A stretch of DNA of 64,000 nucleotides, from the NCBI GenBank assembly GCA_963920575.1, contig OY986968.1, forward strand, positions 25,240,129 to 25,304,128, written 5' to 3'. This document shows positions 34,741-47,065 of this stretch, piece after piece. This DNA is from Narthecium ossifragum. Its lineage: Eukaryota; Streptophyta; Magnoliopsida; Dioscoreales; Nartheciaceae. How positions within the stretch are numbered: position 1 is the stretch's first letter; every line of letters starts with the position of its first letter. The position numbers and the translations under genes were made by a program. A model generated the notes under the pieces. The model was not told the DNA's origin, made no database searches, and saw nothing but the letters and a program-made list of their open reading frames with translations.

Positions 34741-37700
34741 GTCAGCAAGAGATTCCGACGATCCTGGGTGTCTTCGGGTGATCGTAACACGTCTTTCTTC
34801 CACAATCTAGCCAAACGTCGCCAACATCGATCACGGGTCACCGAGCTTGTCGCTGACGATGGGACGTTCCTCTCTTCCCATGATGCTGTTGCTGAAGCAA
34901 TGGTGAACCACTTCAAGATCCTTTGAACTGAGCCCCCGCACCAATGAAGATCTCATGCTTCCTGCTCTTCCAAGTTTAAGTGATGACTCCCACGCTGATC
35001 TCCTTGCTGTCGTGACTGAGGAGGAAATTATTGCTGCAATGAAGGCTTTGGGGAATGACAAGTGCCCTGGTCCCGACGGGCTTCCCATTGAATTCCACCT
35101 CAAGTTCTGGAGCATCATTCGAGTTGACTTCATCTTTATACAAGGCTTCTTTGCTTCAGCCAGGCTCCCTCCACACTGGAACGAGACCTTCGTCTCACTC
35201 ATCCCAAAAGTGGCCAATCCCCGGCGGATTAAAGACTACCGACCCATAAGCCTGTGTAATGTAAGTTACAAATTAATCTCTTCAATTCTCGCTAATCGTC
35301 TTCGCAGCGTGGTTGGAGATCTTATCGGTCCAGAGCAGTCCGCTTTCGTCCACGGGCGCACGATCTTCGGCAATGTCTCCGCTGCATAGGAGCTGCTTCA
35401 TTCCCTTCATCGTGCACCTAGGACGCGTGCTCTAATGGCGGTGAAGGTCGATATCCAGTCCGCCTACGACAGCGTAAGGTGGTCCTTCCTTCTTCAAGTC
35501 ATGGAGCGGATGAATTTTCCACTGCAGTGGCGCAATTGGATCCACGCTTGTCTCTCTTCCTCTCGCTTCGCCCTCATTGTTATCGGACGGGTGACTGGCT
35601 TATTCAATGCATCCAGGGGAATCCGCCAAGGTGATCCCATCTCTTCCTTCCTCTTCCTATTAGTGCAGGAGGTCTTGTCACAGCTCTTGAAGACAAAGCT
35701 CAAGGGTGTGAAGTTCTATGGAGATAGGGAAGTCTACTCGCATCTTCTCTTCGCCGACGACTGCTTGTTGGTGACTAAGGCCTCGCCGGAGGAAGCCCAC
35801 AAGATCATGCATATTCTGGAGGAATTCTTTCATCTCTCTAGCCTTCAAATCAATCAGACAAAATCGCATGTTAGATTTTCTCCCAGTGTCGACGCGGAGA
35901 GACGTCTGTGACTATGCCGAATTCTAAAGATTACGGAAGCGCAAGGATTTCTTAAATACCTGGGAGTCCCGATTGATGGAGGACGACTCAAGAAGGAAGC
36001 TTTTAATGATCTGGTGGAGACTTTCCAAAAGCGCCTTAGCGACTGGTCTTCATTGAAGCTGGTAGGAGCGGGACGCATCACTCTCATCAAATCCGTGCTT
36101 CAAGCTACGCCAACGCACCTATTGATGGCAACTCATGTCCCTAAATATGTGTTAGCAGATCTGGAATTTATTTGCAGAAATTTTCTCTAGAGTGGTAAGA
36201 AAGCAGGCCGTGTAGCGTGGGCTACTGTCTGTTCGCCACTAGAAGCAGGAGGGCTCGGGCTACGGCACTTTGATATATGGCAAGACACACTGCGCATCAG
36301 GAGAGCGGCAAGTCTTTGCATCTCGCCGGCCTCAACTTGGGCTAGAATCACTAGATCCAAATACAAGTGGAAGGGTATCTTACCTTTTGGCAACCCACCG
36401 TCGAGGAGTTCCGGGCATTGGCGCCGCACATGTTCCGCTGCGAGGAAGCTTCAGGAGGGCATCCTTTGGGCCCTAGCAGTCCATGGCAAAGTTAACGTCC
36501 TCTTTGATCGGTGGGTTCTCGACTACCCTCTCTCCAGATCCCCTGCCTTGTTTTCTATTCTACTTTGACACGCCTTGAAAAGTGTCGTTACCTTAACAAG
36601 GACGCCAAAATTAGAAATTTATAATCCGAATCACTAACTAACTACTTTATGGGTAGATAGCAATGAGTCCGAGTCGGTCCACAGGGAAAAGAAGTGTTAA
36701 GTATAATTACCTCGTATAGTTCTAAATCAAAAGATTGATAAAGGAAATGATTTTGGGTTTTTAAACTACTCTTAACTCAGATTAAACTCAACTGAATAAT
36801 AATAGGATAAACGGCCAAGAGATTTCTAATCAGTAATAAAGAACTAACTAGGTCTTACTAGGATAAAAGCAATTCAATAAGTTCAAGATGGTTTTCTAGG
36901 GTTGATAGAAGATCGGCTAGGTCCACTATCACTCAACATAGATTCATTAGAAGCCTATGTCGGAATGAAGAACAAATCAACGGATAATTGGTATGAAAAT
37001 AATCAAAGTGGTTCTAGCACTTTGAGATCGCCTAATCGATAAAGATAAAGAATGAATCGTATGTTACAATCATAGGTCTTAATGGTTCTAGCATTAAGGC
37101 AGTGGTTCTAGCACTCCTACAATCATAAGCTAGGGTTTAGAATCCAACCCAAAGATCTAACATGGTTCTAGCATGAAAGCAACCTGAACAAGTCCTAATC
37201 CTAGCCTCTAACATGCAATGCTCAAAACCAGCGAGCGTAATCTCAGCGTAACTTTCACATCCAAACTCGAAACGAGACGATTCAAGATTCGTTGGAAAGC
37301 TAAGACAGAGATCTACAACTTTTATGTTTTGAGTTTTCACAAAATCCGGCTGTATACCCACGGAAAAACCGAGACAAGACAGACCGAAATTAGGGCACAA
37401 AGAGCAAACAATCCATTCACCATAAGAAAGATTATCAATAGATATATAAAATATGAAATCTATCCATTAAACCATCATAAAGTACATGCTCTGATCCATA
37501 GGAAAAACCTAGAAAGATTCGCTATACATCATAGAAATCCCTAGGCTAGAGATTAGTTACTCATCTTAGGAAGGAGATCCGTCGATGAAGGTTGTCGCCG
37601 CGCTCCACCCATGGATCTTCCACCAAAGATCTAACCTAATTTGAGGAAAAGAAACTAAGAGAAATCCTAAGAGATCAACAAAATTCGGCCATGGAAGGCT

Positions 37701-39456
37701 GCCAAAACGCCCCCAAAGAAGGCTATTTATAGCCTAAGACAAACCCTAACTCGGATTAGTCAATTTCCTTTTATTTTTCCCGCAGCGCCCAAGGAGATCG
37801 ATCTCCTTTGGGTTGAGATCGATCTTCTTCACTTCGGGAACTTCAAAAACTGGAATTTGCCCGACCCAGATCGATCTGCATGGGAAGCAGATCGATCTGG
37901 TTTTCCGTAAGTGCTTCTTCTGCACCTCTGTACTAGAAATGGCATATCTTCCTCTAGGAAACTCCAAATCACGAACCGTAAAAAGTTCTGGAATCTAGAC
38001 TTCAAGAGCTTTCCAACCATATATAGTACATCATCTGGTTCGTCCTGAGCAGGTACAGTTTTGATGTCAAAGATGGTTCATCTTTGCTCCTTTGCTCTTT
38101 TGCTCCTAGCAGGTTCTTTATTTGTTCGTTTTAGCTCCAAACTTGATCTAATCTTCGTTGAGGATCCTTAAGCCTGAAATGGGGAAAAGACAATCAAAAT
38201 AGCATTGCTCGGAGACTAACGAGACCTAGTTAAAAGGGTGATTTGTGCACTTTTCACGTCTTATCATACTTCCTACAGATCTTCTTGTTTCGGAGTTGCT
38301 TGACCACTCCGGACGTTGGCGCGAGGATTTGCTACGACAGCTCTTCCACCCTGATTTGATGAAGATGATCCAAGATGTCCGGGTACATGGAGGAGAGCTC
38401 GACAGACCAGTGTGGACATTTTCTGCGAGTGGGGAGATATCCACGGCCTCCATCTACAACTGGCTCGCCAACGAGCGCTCAGCACGTTGGAATGGAGAAG
38501 AGTGTAGCGCAGAATGGCTTAATCTTTGGAAAGCGCCGGTGGGGCCGCGTGTGAAGTTTTTTCTCTGGAGACTCTTCCATGGGAAGATCATCACTGCCAG
38601 CTTTCTTCACTCCATTGGGCGTGCCTTGGAACCTGTTTGCTTGAGGTGCAGAGGCGACATCAAATCCCCTTTTCATCTTTTCTTCAGTTGCCCTGTCTCC
38701 CAAGAGGTTTGGGCGAGGACTTCTTTTGGCCGAGCCATCCCCGATTCTTTTGATGCATGCCTCAACCTCCTCAGCTCATCCCCGAGATCCACCTCATCGG
38801 ATTCCAAAACATGGGTTGGATATACATTATGGTGGCTGTGGAAGGATCGCAACGCAGGATTCTTTGATAATCAAATGCTCGCGCCGGACACTTTGGCAAG
38901 GCTCATCACAAGGCAAGCAAGAGAGTTTTCTGTTTCTCATTTGCCGAGAGTTCCTTCCCACCCCCATGCTTGCTTGGATGCGTCGCCGGTCCTCCGTTCG
39001 GATGCCGCGGTCAGAGGGAGTGATGCAAGGCTTGCCGCAATTTTGTTTCCTGACGGTTGCAATCCGACTTGGTCCTAGGCGGCGAGAGGAACTGTGTCTT
39101 GCGTGGTTCAAGCCGAGATTCTCGCTATGAAGGGGGGCCTTCAGGAAGCTCGGAGGCGAGGGGTGTCTTCCATCGTGCTCGAGTCTGATTCTCTGCTTGG
39201 TGTTGGATATGTTACTGGCAAGTTCGCGTGGCCTCAAACACTTCGCGATCTCATGCTTTCTCTTTGGCGACTTGCTTCTCAATTCTCCAAGATCTCGTTT
39301 GTTCATATACCTCGGGAATTCAATTTCGAGGCTGATGCTTTGGCGACCTCAGTTTGGGCGAACATGTTAGTTCTTCACATATGAGGTCTTCTTGTACTCT
39401 TGTTTTATTTTCTCTTTGGTTACCTAGCCATTTGGCTCAACTAATCAAAAAAAAAA
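34741..39456 (+). mobile_element. 5'-truncated L1-type LINE with decayed ORF2
   Basis: A perfect 18-bp target duplication GAACAGGGCCGAGAGTTT lies at 34723-34740 and 39457-39474, and the element ends in an A tail at about 39447. The reverse transcriptase is readable in pieces: KCPGPDGLPIEFHLKFWS, RPISLCNVSYKLISSILANR, AVKVDIQSAYDSVRW, RQGDPISSFLFLLVQE and LFADDCLLV, then a zinc-finger region (CLRCRGDIKSPFHLFFSCP) and an RNase H-like end (IVLESDSLLGVGY, FVHIPREFNFEADALA). In-frame stops (35387 TAG, 35909 TGA, 36188 TAG) and others inactivate it, and the endonuclease part is missing. A 1.7-kb solo LTR interrupts it at 36566-38266; without that insert the LINE is about 3.0 kb. Confidence 0.93.
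36566..38266. mobile_element. Solo LTR nested in the LINE
   Basis: A 1,701-bp segment begins TGACACGCC and ends CTTATCA, flanked by TACTT at 36561-36565 and 38267-38271. The LINE reading resumes directly after it. There is no ORF of note; the sequence AACTTTCACATCCAAACTCG with its CTACAACTTTTATG block is typical noncoding LTR-retrotransposon DNA. Only one LTR is present, so this is a solo LTR. Confidence 0.85.
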
Positions 39457-39474
39457 GAACAGGGCCGAGAGTTT

Positions 39475-39810
39475 ACAGAGGTTTGGTGTGCTTGAAACCT
39501 CCGGAGAGGCAGGTCGCACCGGCCGGGGGACTGCGCGAGTTGTGGGCAGCGTACGAACACCAGGAGGCCGAGCCGTACGTGCAGCGCACGCGGAACCTGC
39601 AAAAAATGCCCCAACCACCGGTTAGTAGTACGGTGCCGCCCGCGTGCATTTGTCGGTTCGCCATCTTGGCCGTACACGTCTCGGCCCGCTTGTATCCACG
39701 ACGAGGCGCGCCAGCAGATGGCGCGTCCCAGCACAGGTGGCCGTCGCTCACCGTGCCTCGCGGCGCTTGCATGCTGTGCTCTTTCTGTAACGGAAGCACC
39801 AGTCTGCCCC
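39475..39810 (+). promoter_or_regulatory. Proximal promoter of PP2C copy 3, shortened by a LINE
   Basis: Only 417 bp separate the LINE target site from the ATG. The stretch is GC-rich and holds two ACGT cores (GTACGTGCAGCG near 39575 and TACACGTCTC near 39670) that could be ABA-response elements. Their function is an inference. Confidence 0.45.
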
Positions 39811-39818
39811 TATATATA
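39811..39818 (+). promoter_or_regulatory. TATA box of PP2C copy 3
   Basis: TATATATA is 81 bp before the ATG at 39892, matching the spacing in copy 2. Confidence 0.65.
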
Positions 39819-39891
39819 CCTCTCCTCCTCCTCCCTCGAGCTACTCGCCCTCCACCCCTTACCCATCGTTGCCGTTTTGATCTTGGTAGAA

Positions 39892-42603
39892 ATGGAGAGT
39901 GATCAGGGCAGTTCGAGTCGCAAGAATCCCCCATCGCCAACATCATCCGGTGGTGACGATGGTGCCCGCGGTAAGCGAGTGCGGATCTATGATGATGATG
40001 ATGAGGAGGAGGTGGAGGTGGTGCAGGTGAAGGAGGACAAACCCAAGTTGTCGTATGAAGGCGAGGCACCCTCCTCCTCCTCCTCCTCCCCTGCGAAGGT
40101 CCCCATGGTGCTGGTGCTGCCGCTGCCACGGAGGAAGAACTGCCCCGTGGCGTCCGGTGGGGCCGGGTCAGCGTGCGAGTCGCACGGGGAGGCGGGCACG
40201 ATCGGCGGCCGGTTGAAGATGGAGGACGCCGTGGCGGTGGCCCCCGGGTTCATCACCACGCCGGAGGGAGGGTACGACTTCTTCGGGCTATACGACGGGC
40301 ACGGCGGGCCGAATGTGGCGCTGGCTTGTAGGGACTGGCTGCATGTGATGCTGGAGGAGCAGGTGGGCGCCGAGGTGGCTGGGTGGCCCCGTGGGGCCGT
40401 GGGCCGGGCGCGGTGGAGGGCTGCCATGACGGAGTGCTTCGCCGCTGTGGATGCGGAGGTTGAGGAGGTAGAGAAGGCGGCGCTGCCGAGGTCTGTAATG
40501 GGATCCACCGCTGTGACGGTGGTGGTGGGGCCGCGCTTCATCGTGGTGGCTAATTGTGGGGACTCCAGGGCCGTAATTTCGCTCGCCGGAATCGCCATAC
40601 CTCTGTCATTCGACCATAAGGTATATATATGATGATAAGATACCACTAATCCCTTTTATTGGTGTTGAATTGTGATGCATTTAGTTTCAAAAGCTCCTTA
40701 TGAACCATAGTTCTCAATTTATCTAGTTTTCTACATAATGTCTGGATTTACTTACGTATTGCATCACGTTACTTGTGATCTCCTATGTCTCAGTATGATG
40801 ATTTCTATGCCCTTGTTTTTTGATGGGTTTTTCCTGTAATGTATTATAGGTATGTTGAGCAACTGTTGTGTATTAAGTAAGAATTAGGGTCCGTTTGGAT
40901 ACGAGGATAACGACGCATAAACCTCATTTATACATCTAAACATTTTTCTCTAAATCCTACATAACTACCTTTAATGCTTACATAACTTTTATTTTATCCC
41001 TTATGCAAACTTATCATAGCCTTAATCCAAACAGGCCCTTAGTGTGGCTATTTGACTTTTGCGTAGGTGTTGTTTTGCTATGTATAGTATCAATCTAAAT
41101 GGAATCTAGATGAACTTAAGAAACTCCTGAGGACCTTTTACTTAGGGGCTAGGGTTTCTTGAGATAGCAGATGTACTTTGGAAGCTCAAGACATTCTGTT
41201 AAGCCCATGCAAATTAAGCTTGGCATTTTTCACATTTCCGCGAATGTAGGTGCTAGATAAGATGAGAAGATCTTATAGATTGTCGTTTATGGCTTCGCGA
41301 ATCTAATCGGACATATGAGAATGCCAGTGGCTGAGATTTTGTCATAATTAACCGACACTTTTGTCGTATTTAACGGGCATTTTTGTCGAATTTAACCGGC
41401 ATTTTTTGTCGTGACTCGATGTAATTAATATTGTTCATTGTTGAAAGAATTACTTGTATCTAATTTAGTAGATTGCAATCCTAGAAACTATCTTTTTCCC
41501 ATGCTACACTAATTCAATGCTCAGTGACAATAGGTTCTCCATGGGTATTTTTTTGTTCTAGTCAACTTTTAAACATATGGTTTAAGTTACAACTTTGGAT
41601 GTTCTTTGAGTATATATGTATATATAGAGAGAGTTTTGCAATATGAATTTCTAAATTAGGAGCACTCTTTGATCAAAAAGGAATTTATCTGAGTATGGGC
41701 ACACCAGAAACTTCCAAATATCTATTAGAAATCTCAGGGACTAAAATGGCATGCAAAATAGTTGTATGTATATATATGCATTGGCAGGCAACAGTTTCAA
41801 ACAAAGGCATCCTCCAGAACTTGCCCCAGATTGGTGAGATCTTATTCTATGCATTCTCCTGTACTTCTTATTTCTATCCCATCAGTTGCTTTTAATGTTT
41901 CTTTGTTATGTTAGGCAATTCAAAGTACTGTTTCCTTTCCTTAATTGATTAAAGACATGCTTATTAATTCCTGAACTTGTCTTCTTATATACATCACTGT
42001 CATATTGTTGTGTTCAAATTGGGCAATTGATATTCCTTCACTGTTTGATTTACTTTTCAATCTAATTCTCCTGCATATTTAGCCTGAGAGGCCTGACGAG
42101 TTTGCAAGAGTGGAGAGTCTTGGAGGAAGGATTGTTAATTGGGATGGTTTACGTGTTATGGGAGTTCTTTCCGTCACAAGGTCCATTGGTTTGTATCCTC
42201 TACACTGGCACAGCAGATATTCTTTCTAAATTTTAATTCCATTTTTTCCATTCAACTTTTGGCAATATTATTTTTGGGCGATGCAGGAGACCACCCCCTG
42301 AGACCCTATGTAATCTCCGAGCCAGAGACGCTAGTCTTGGATCGAAGTGAAAACGACGAGTTCATCATAATCGCCAGCGACGGGCTGTGGGACGCCGTCA
42401 CCGACAAGTGCGCTTGCGACGCCGCTAGAATGTGCCTCGTCGGCGGCGACGACGCCCATGAATACCCGGACATCGTGAAGGGGAGTACTGCGTCCCAGGC
42501 CGCTGCTCTCTTAGTTGAGATAGCCACCACCCGTGGCAGCACTGACAACATAAGCGTGGTGGTCATCGAGCTGAAGAACATGTACGGCTCTGCTGCCATT
42601 TAG
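39892..42603 (+). CDS. Protein phosphatase 2C, clade-A-like (tandem copy 3)
   Basis: Three exons, 39892-40620, 42083-42188 and 42287-42603, encode 383 residues. Exon borders and phases equal those of copy 2. The N-terminus is acidic ([16 protein letters not shown]) with a poly-Ser tract. The PP2C core is complete: [11 protein letters not shown] (phosphate-site Arg kept, but differing from the usual RRTMED), [72 protein letters not shown] and GSTDNIS. The lock-type Trp is present in [13 protein letters not shown]. Family role is repression of ABA signalling. The diverged substrate-edge residues suggest it is an older copy than copies 1 and 2, which resemble each other more. Intron 1 carries a Tourist-like MITE and a short minisatellite. 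Confidence 0.93.
40887..41038. mobile_element. Tourist-like MITE, copy 2, in PP2C copy 3 intron
   Basis: A 152-bp element with ends GGGTCCGTTTGGAT and ATCCAAACAGGCCC and a TTA duplication at 40884-40886 and 41039-41041. It is the inverted-orientation relative of 9465-9614. Confidence 0.85.
41339..41406. repeat. About 22-bp intronic minisatellite related to 30845-31028
   Basis: Units TTGTCATAATTAACCGACAC, TTGTCGTATTTAACGGGCAT and TTGTCGAATTTAACCGGCAT in tandem. They match the first half of the 46-bp unit in copy 2's intron 1. Confidence 0.85.
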
Positions 42604-43440
42604 CTGCGTTTTAGATATGTTCTTCTAGTCGTCACCTAACTTAACTGTCTCTGTTTCTTTAATTTCGTGTCGTAGCGTTTGTGGGGTGTCTCACCAGTCA
42701 GTGACTGCTGTTTCGTGTTCAGTGCTCGTGCTGTTTCGTGTACGTAGTTGGTCTTAAGTGTTTGTGGGGCGTCACCAGTCACTAACTGTAACTGGTCGTT
42801 CAATCAATTGTTAGAATAACATCATATCTTTATGGATCATTCTCAAATTTCATATTCTCATTATTTTTAAGATACCATATATTTTCTATTCAATAAGGAT
42901 TAATTACATTATATGCGCTCGCAAATTAAACTTGTTCCTTTTGGATTATCATAGAGGAATAAATTTCACAGATCCTTTTGAAACTAACAGCTGTAAATGG
43001 CATATTTTTCGATCTTACAACATGATATTAAAACTTTACATATTAAATATGTTTCATTTTTTATTCTACAACTAATTAAGGATAAAAGGATATTTTGGCT
43101 ACATATATTTTACTTGTGATCTTAGAAATCAGGATTTGCTATATATAAATAAGGATTTTCATTTTACATCTAGATAACACATTAGGCAATAAAAGCACAA
43201 AATAATCCTAAACTAAGATCACAAAAAAAAAAAAAATTAATATGCAGATTTTTCATGAAAGTGGAAACCGTGCGGTGTACTCGCAAAATGACGACTTTGC
43301 CGGATTGCGTCGTCCCCAAGAAGCCTAGTTTGGTCCTTCAATGAATCCTTTTGACTTATGAGCCCAATCTATATCTTATATCTCTCATTAGATCCGAAAA
43401 GAGCAGAAGGGGCGCGAAGAGAGAAGGCTAGGTAGGAGAT
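42604..43440. other. Intergenic
   Basis: Contains the 3' UTR of PP2C copy 3, a duplicated GTTTGTGGGGTGTCACCAG-like block, AT-rich DNA, and the short promoter of the LRR gene. No other gene seen. Confidence 0.5.
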
Positions 43441-46400
43441 ATGGCCGCAGAGGGATCCATGGGTCGCCTGGTGGAGATGTGTATAGATGCGGCGAGCTCC
43501 AGCGCCGATAGCGTCGAGAGCTGGCGGAGGCAGCGGCGGACGCTCGAGCGCCTCCCTGCTCCCCTTGCCGATGCTCTCGTCCGCCGCCTCAACCTCCGCC
43601 GCCTCCTTTATCCCTCCTTGCTCGAGTATTGCCCCTCTGTTCTTCTTGCTCTTTTCGATTTAATTCATGGAGATCTTTTGGTAGTACGGTTGGACTGGAT
43701 CGTTGGGAACGCTAGGGTTCTTGCATTTTGGGTGGATTTACTCCTAATTTGTGTTTCCTGTGCTGGTTTTAGCGGTTTATAGATGTAAATGGAATGCGTG
43801 TTACTATATTTTCCCCGCTAATTGGATAATCCCTCTTGAGTGTCGGTCTCCCCCCGTAATTTCAATATTTGGTTTGGCCTTCTAATTGAATAAGGCAATG
43901 ACTTGAATTTAAGATCTTGTTAGTTTCTTCTGGTGCATTAGATTATATATGGTTTTAACTTCTTTGGAGGAAATACTTTCCCATATTGACCAAGCTCCTA
44001 TGTGCAGGGTGTTCCAGGATACTGTAGAGGAGATCAACTTGAAAGGTGAGAGCCATGTGGATGCTGAGTGGATGGCTTATTTGGGCGCATTCCGTTACCT
44101 TCGTAGCTTGAATATTGCAGACTGTAGGGGCATCAATAATTCTGCTCTATGGCCTCTTGCAGGTACTTGCTCTTGGAAAATAGGTTTTATTTGTCATATA
44201 AACAAGAGTATTTGGTATTCAGCCATTTTCGTAAAAATGAAGTATATTGGAGGGTAGGACCAAAGTTTAGCTTTAATGCGAAAAAATCCATGCAGAACAC
44301 CTTATGACATTCCTTTTCTTCTTCTATGTTGGTTTAGCTATAAATTGTACTTATGCAGAGGTATAATGAGTATGAAATGCTTGACACGCCATCCATGAAA
44401 ACCTTTTACTTTCAACTCTATGTTGGTACTCCTATTATCTGCTTTCATGTAACCGTTGCCTTAGTTTGCCATTGGCCTGAAATAAGCAAGTGCTTGTTAA
44501 GGGAAGAATTATAGGCTTGGCATTTTAGCTGAGGATCTCACCCTGATGTCGTTTCAAACATCCTAATGTGTGGCCCAACATGGAAAAATGATATTATTAG
44601 TCAGAAAGATCTTTCCTTCATCCAAGGCTTAGTCTTTTATTACGTTTTTGCCATTCTCCTCTTTACAGGAGGAGCTTTTTTTCTCTCATATTTATGTCTT
44701 GGCATCATGCATCCAGATTGATGCATTTATTCTCTTTAAATATTAACCAGAATACTCGTTGTCATCCTTTTAGTGCATATTGGTCGTAATCGGTCATCTC
44801 ATTATAGCATTAAGGTGCCAAAAGGTTTTGCATTAAACAGCAGCTAATCTTAGATTTGTTAAATGGACAAGGTATGCCAATACCCAAACTAGATTTGAAT
44901 GCACACTTGAGGCTATTTTAAACAACAGAACTGAAAGGAGGGATTCTTTCTAGTTTCTGCTCTTAGAACTAGTGGCATCGTGTAATTTATATTTATCAGC
45001 ATAGTTTTGTAGATGTATATGTGCATGCATTTTGCATGTTTTCCAGTTCATGTTTGGAAATATTAAGATAGTTTTTTTATTTAGTTTAGATGCTTGCAGT
45101 TGATTAATGTAATCGATGACATACTTCTTACTGTACAATTAGGAATGAGCAGTTTGATAGAGTTGGACTTGTCTAGATGCTCGAGAATTAATGATGATGG
45201 CATTAAGCACCTGTTCTCAATTCCAAAATTGGAGAAGCTCTGTATTTCAGAAACTGGAGTGACCGCTAATGGCTTGATGCTCATCTCCTCACTTAAAAAT
45301 GCACGTGTTCTGGACCTTGGTGGGATCCCGGTCAACGATATGGTGCTATATTCATTACAGGTATCAGCATATTCTTCTCTAACACATTAGAACTTCTTGT
45401 AATGTCTTTGACCTAATTTTCCCAACCGTTTTTTGAAAGCTTGCTCGAGTACAACATCTTTTGGTTTTTTTTTATTCCCTCGATCACAAATCGACAGGAT
45501 TTCACTTTTCTTGTGATGCTTCCTGGGTATCAAATCTTTGCTTTAGACAAAATTAAAACAGTGTATCACAGTTATTTTATATGGAAATTTTCTTTTTACA
45601 TATTCATCCTGACTTTGTAATGGACTCTGTACAGGTTTTGACTCAACTGGAGTATTTGGATTTATGGGGTAGCAAAATTTCCGATGACGGAGCTGCCATA
45701 CTTGGAAATTTGCCCAGATTGAGCTTCGTGAATCTTGCTTGGACGAATGTCACTAAGTTGCCTATTATGCCTTCTGTCACATGTTTAAATATGAGCAATT
45801 GTACTATTAAGAACATAGTCTATGGACAGATGAAGGCTTCAGGTTCTCTGGAGAAGCTATTTGTTCCTGGAGCTTCTTTTATTGATGTCGATGAAGCTTT
45901 CTCCAATGTGGAAACGAGCCATATGACAGTCCTTGATATGTCAGGGTGTAACATTTGCGACTTTCACATATTAGTCAACATGAAAGTGCTGGAACATCTG
46001 GATATTAGCTCTTGCAAATTGACTGATAATTCAATCGAGCATGTTGCTGCAGTTGGAGCAAATTTAAGATTTTTGAGTCTCAGCAACACCAGTATCACAT
46101 TGCAGGGAATTTGTCTATTGGCAGGCCATGCTGCGAATCTGGAGAAACTGTATTTGTCCCGGACAGCAGTTGATGATGCTGCTCTGTCATATATCAGTAT
46201 GATGCCTTCTTTACGAGTCCTCGATTTAAGCTATACTAAAATCAAAGGTGACTTGCTAAATACGATCATGCTTTGCTCCTTTTTAATGAGTCCTTTTGTT
46301 GACTAATGGTTATTTCTGCTGCCTTTTAGGTTTTACCTACTCAGGAAGGGAAACTTCAGAAAGAAGAAGTTCTTTAAGTGAACTCTGGAATCTTGTTCAT

Positions 46401-47065
46401 TTGGAAAGTTTGAATTTGGAGGAGACTCAAGTGAGAGATGAGGCACTAGAGCCATTAGCATCCTTAAAGGAATTGAAATGCTTATATCTGAAAAGTGATT
46501 TCCTATCTGATGTCTCTTTACATGCCTTGTCGTCAATGCCTAGATTAGAAAGTCTTGGATTTCGTGGTGCTGTCTTGACAAATTCTGGACTTCTTCTGTA
46601 TATACCCTCCTCCACACTTCGTACATTGGATTTGAGAGGATGTTGGCTGTTAACTGAGGATGTTCTCATCTCATTCTGTAAGAGTTATCATAGAATTGAG
46701 GTGAGACATGAAGACATGAAGATCCCAAATGCAGAACGTAATGAAGTTGGTCCTTCATATTCTTCATCTTCTGTACGTGGAAGTTTGAAAGCATCCGGAT
46801 CGAATGCAAAAGGTGTAAGGTCAACTCGAGCGCCAAGTAGCTTTCAGAAGCCTAATTTTGCAGGCAAGAATCTTAAAATTCTAGCTTTTCAGACATTGAT
46901 TTTTAATATCAAAGCTCAGTGTGCTGATTCTGTGTTTCCTTGTGAACAGATGAAAGAATAAAGTATAGCCGGGATGAATTGCTAAGACTGCAGCTTTCAC
47001 CTCTACCAGTTCTTCCACTGCATGACCAGGATGTGCTACTCCCAGAGTTTCTGCGGAAGGAGTAG
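43441..47065 (+). CDS. Plant leucine-rich-repeat family protein (At4g23840-like)
   Basis: Six exons, 43441-43625, 44008-44162, 45143-45360, 45635-46247, 46330-46863 and 46950-47065, join in frame to 606 residues. There is no signal peptide, membrane segment or kinase domain. The N-terminus (MGRLVEMCIDAAS then LERLPAPLADALVRRLN) looks like a small alpha-helical adaptor, loosely similar to the start of ZYG11/F-box-type LRR proteins; that likeness is weak. From about residue 65 to 500 run many 23-25-residue LRRs of cysteine-containing/RI type (LIELDLSRCSRINDDGIKHL, VLEHLDISSCKLTDNSIEHV, LRVLDLSYTKIKG). The tail has a Ser-rich linker and ends LLPEFLRKE. The fifth intron starts with GC rather than GT (46864-46865), required to restore NFAD-ERIKYSRDE. 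Function is not known; a scaffold or ubiquitin-ligase substrate adaptor is possible. Confidence 0.9.

Noticed and set aside
35435..35911. Reverse transcriptase frame as a host gene
   Set aside because: It is one segment of a LINE with a target duplication and several stops.
39473..40129. Minus-strand His/Pro-rich 218-codon frame over the PP2C copy 3 promoter
   Set aside because: Antisense to exon 1 low-complexity sequence; no homology signal.
40201..40240. Loss of the PP2C phosphate-binding Arg in copy 3 (GGRLKMED)
   Set aside because: Aligned to animal and plant PP2Cs, the Arg three residues before MED is kept, so the site is not obviously lost.
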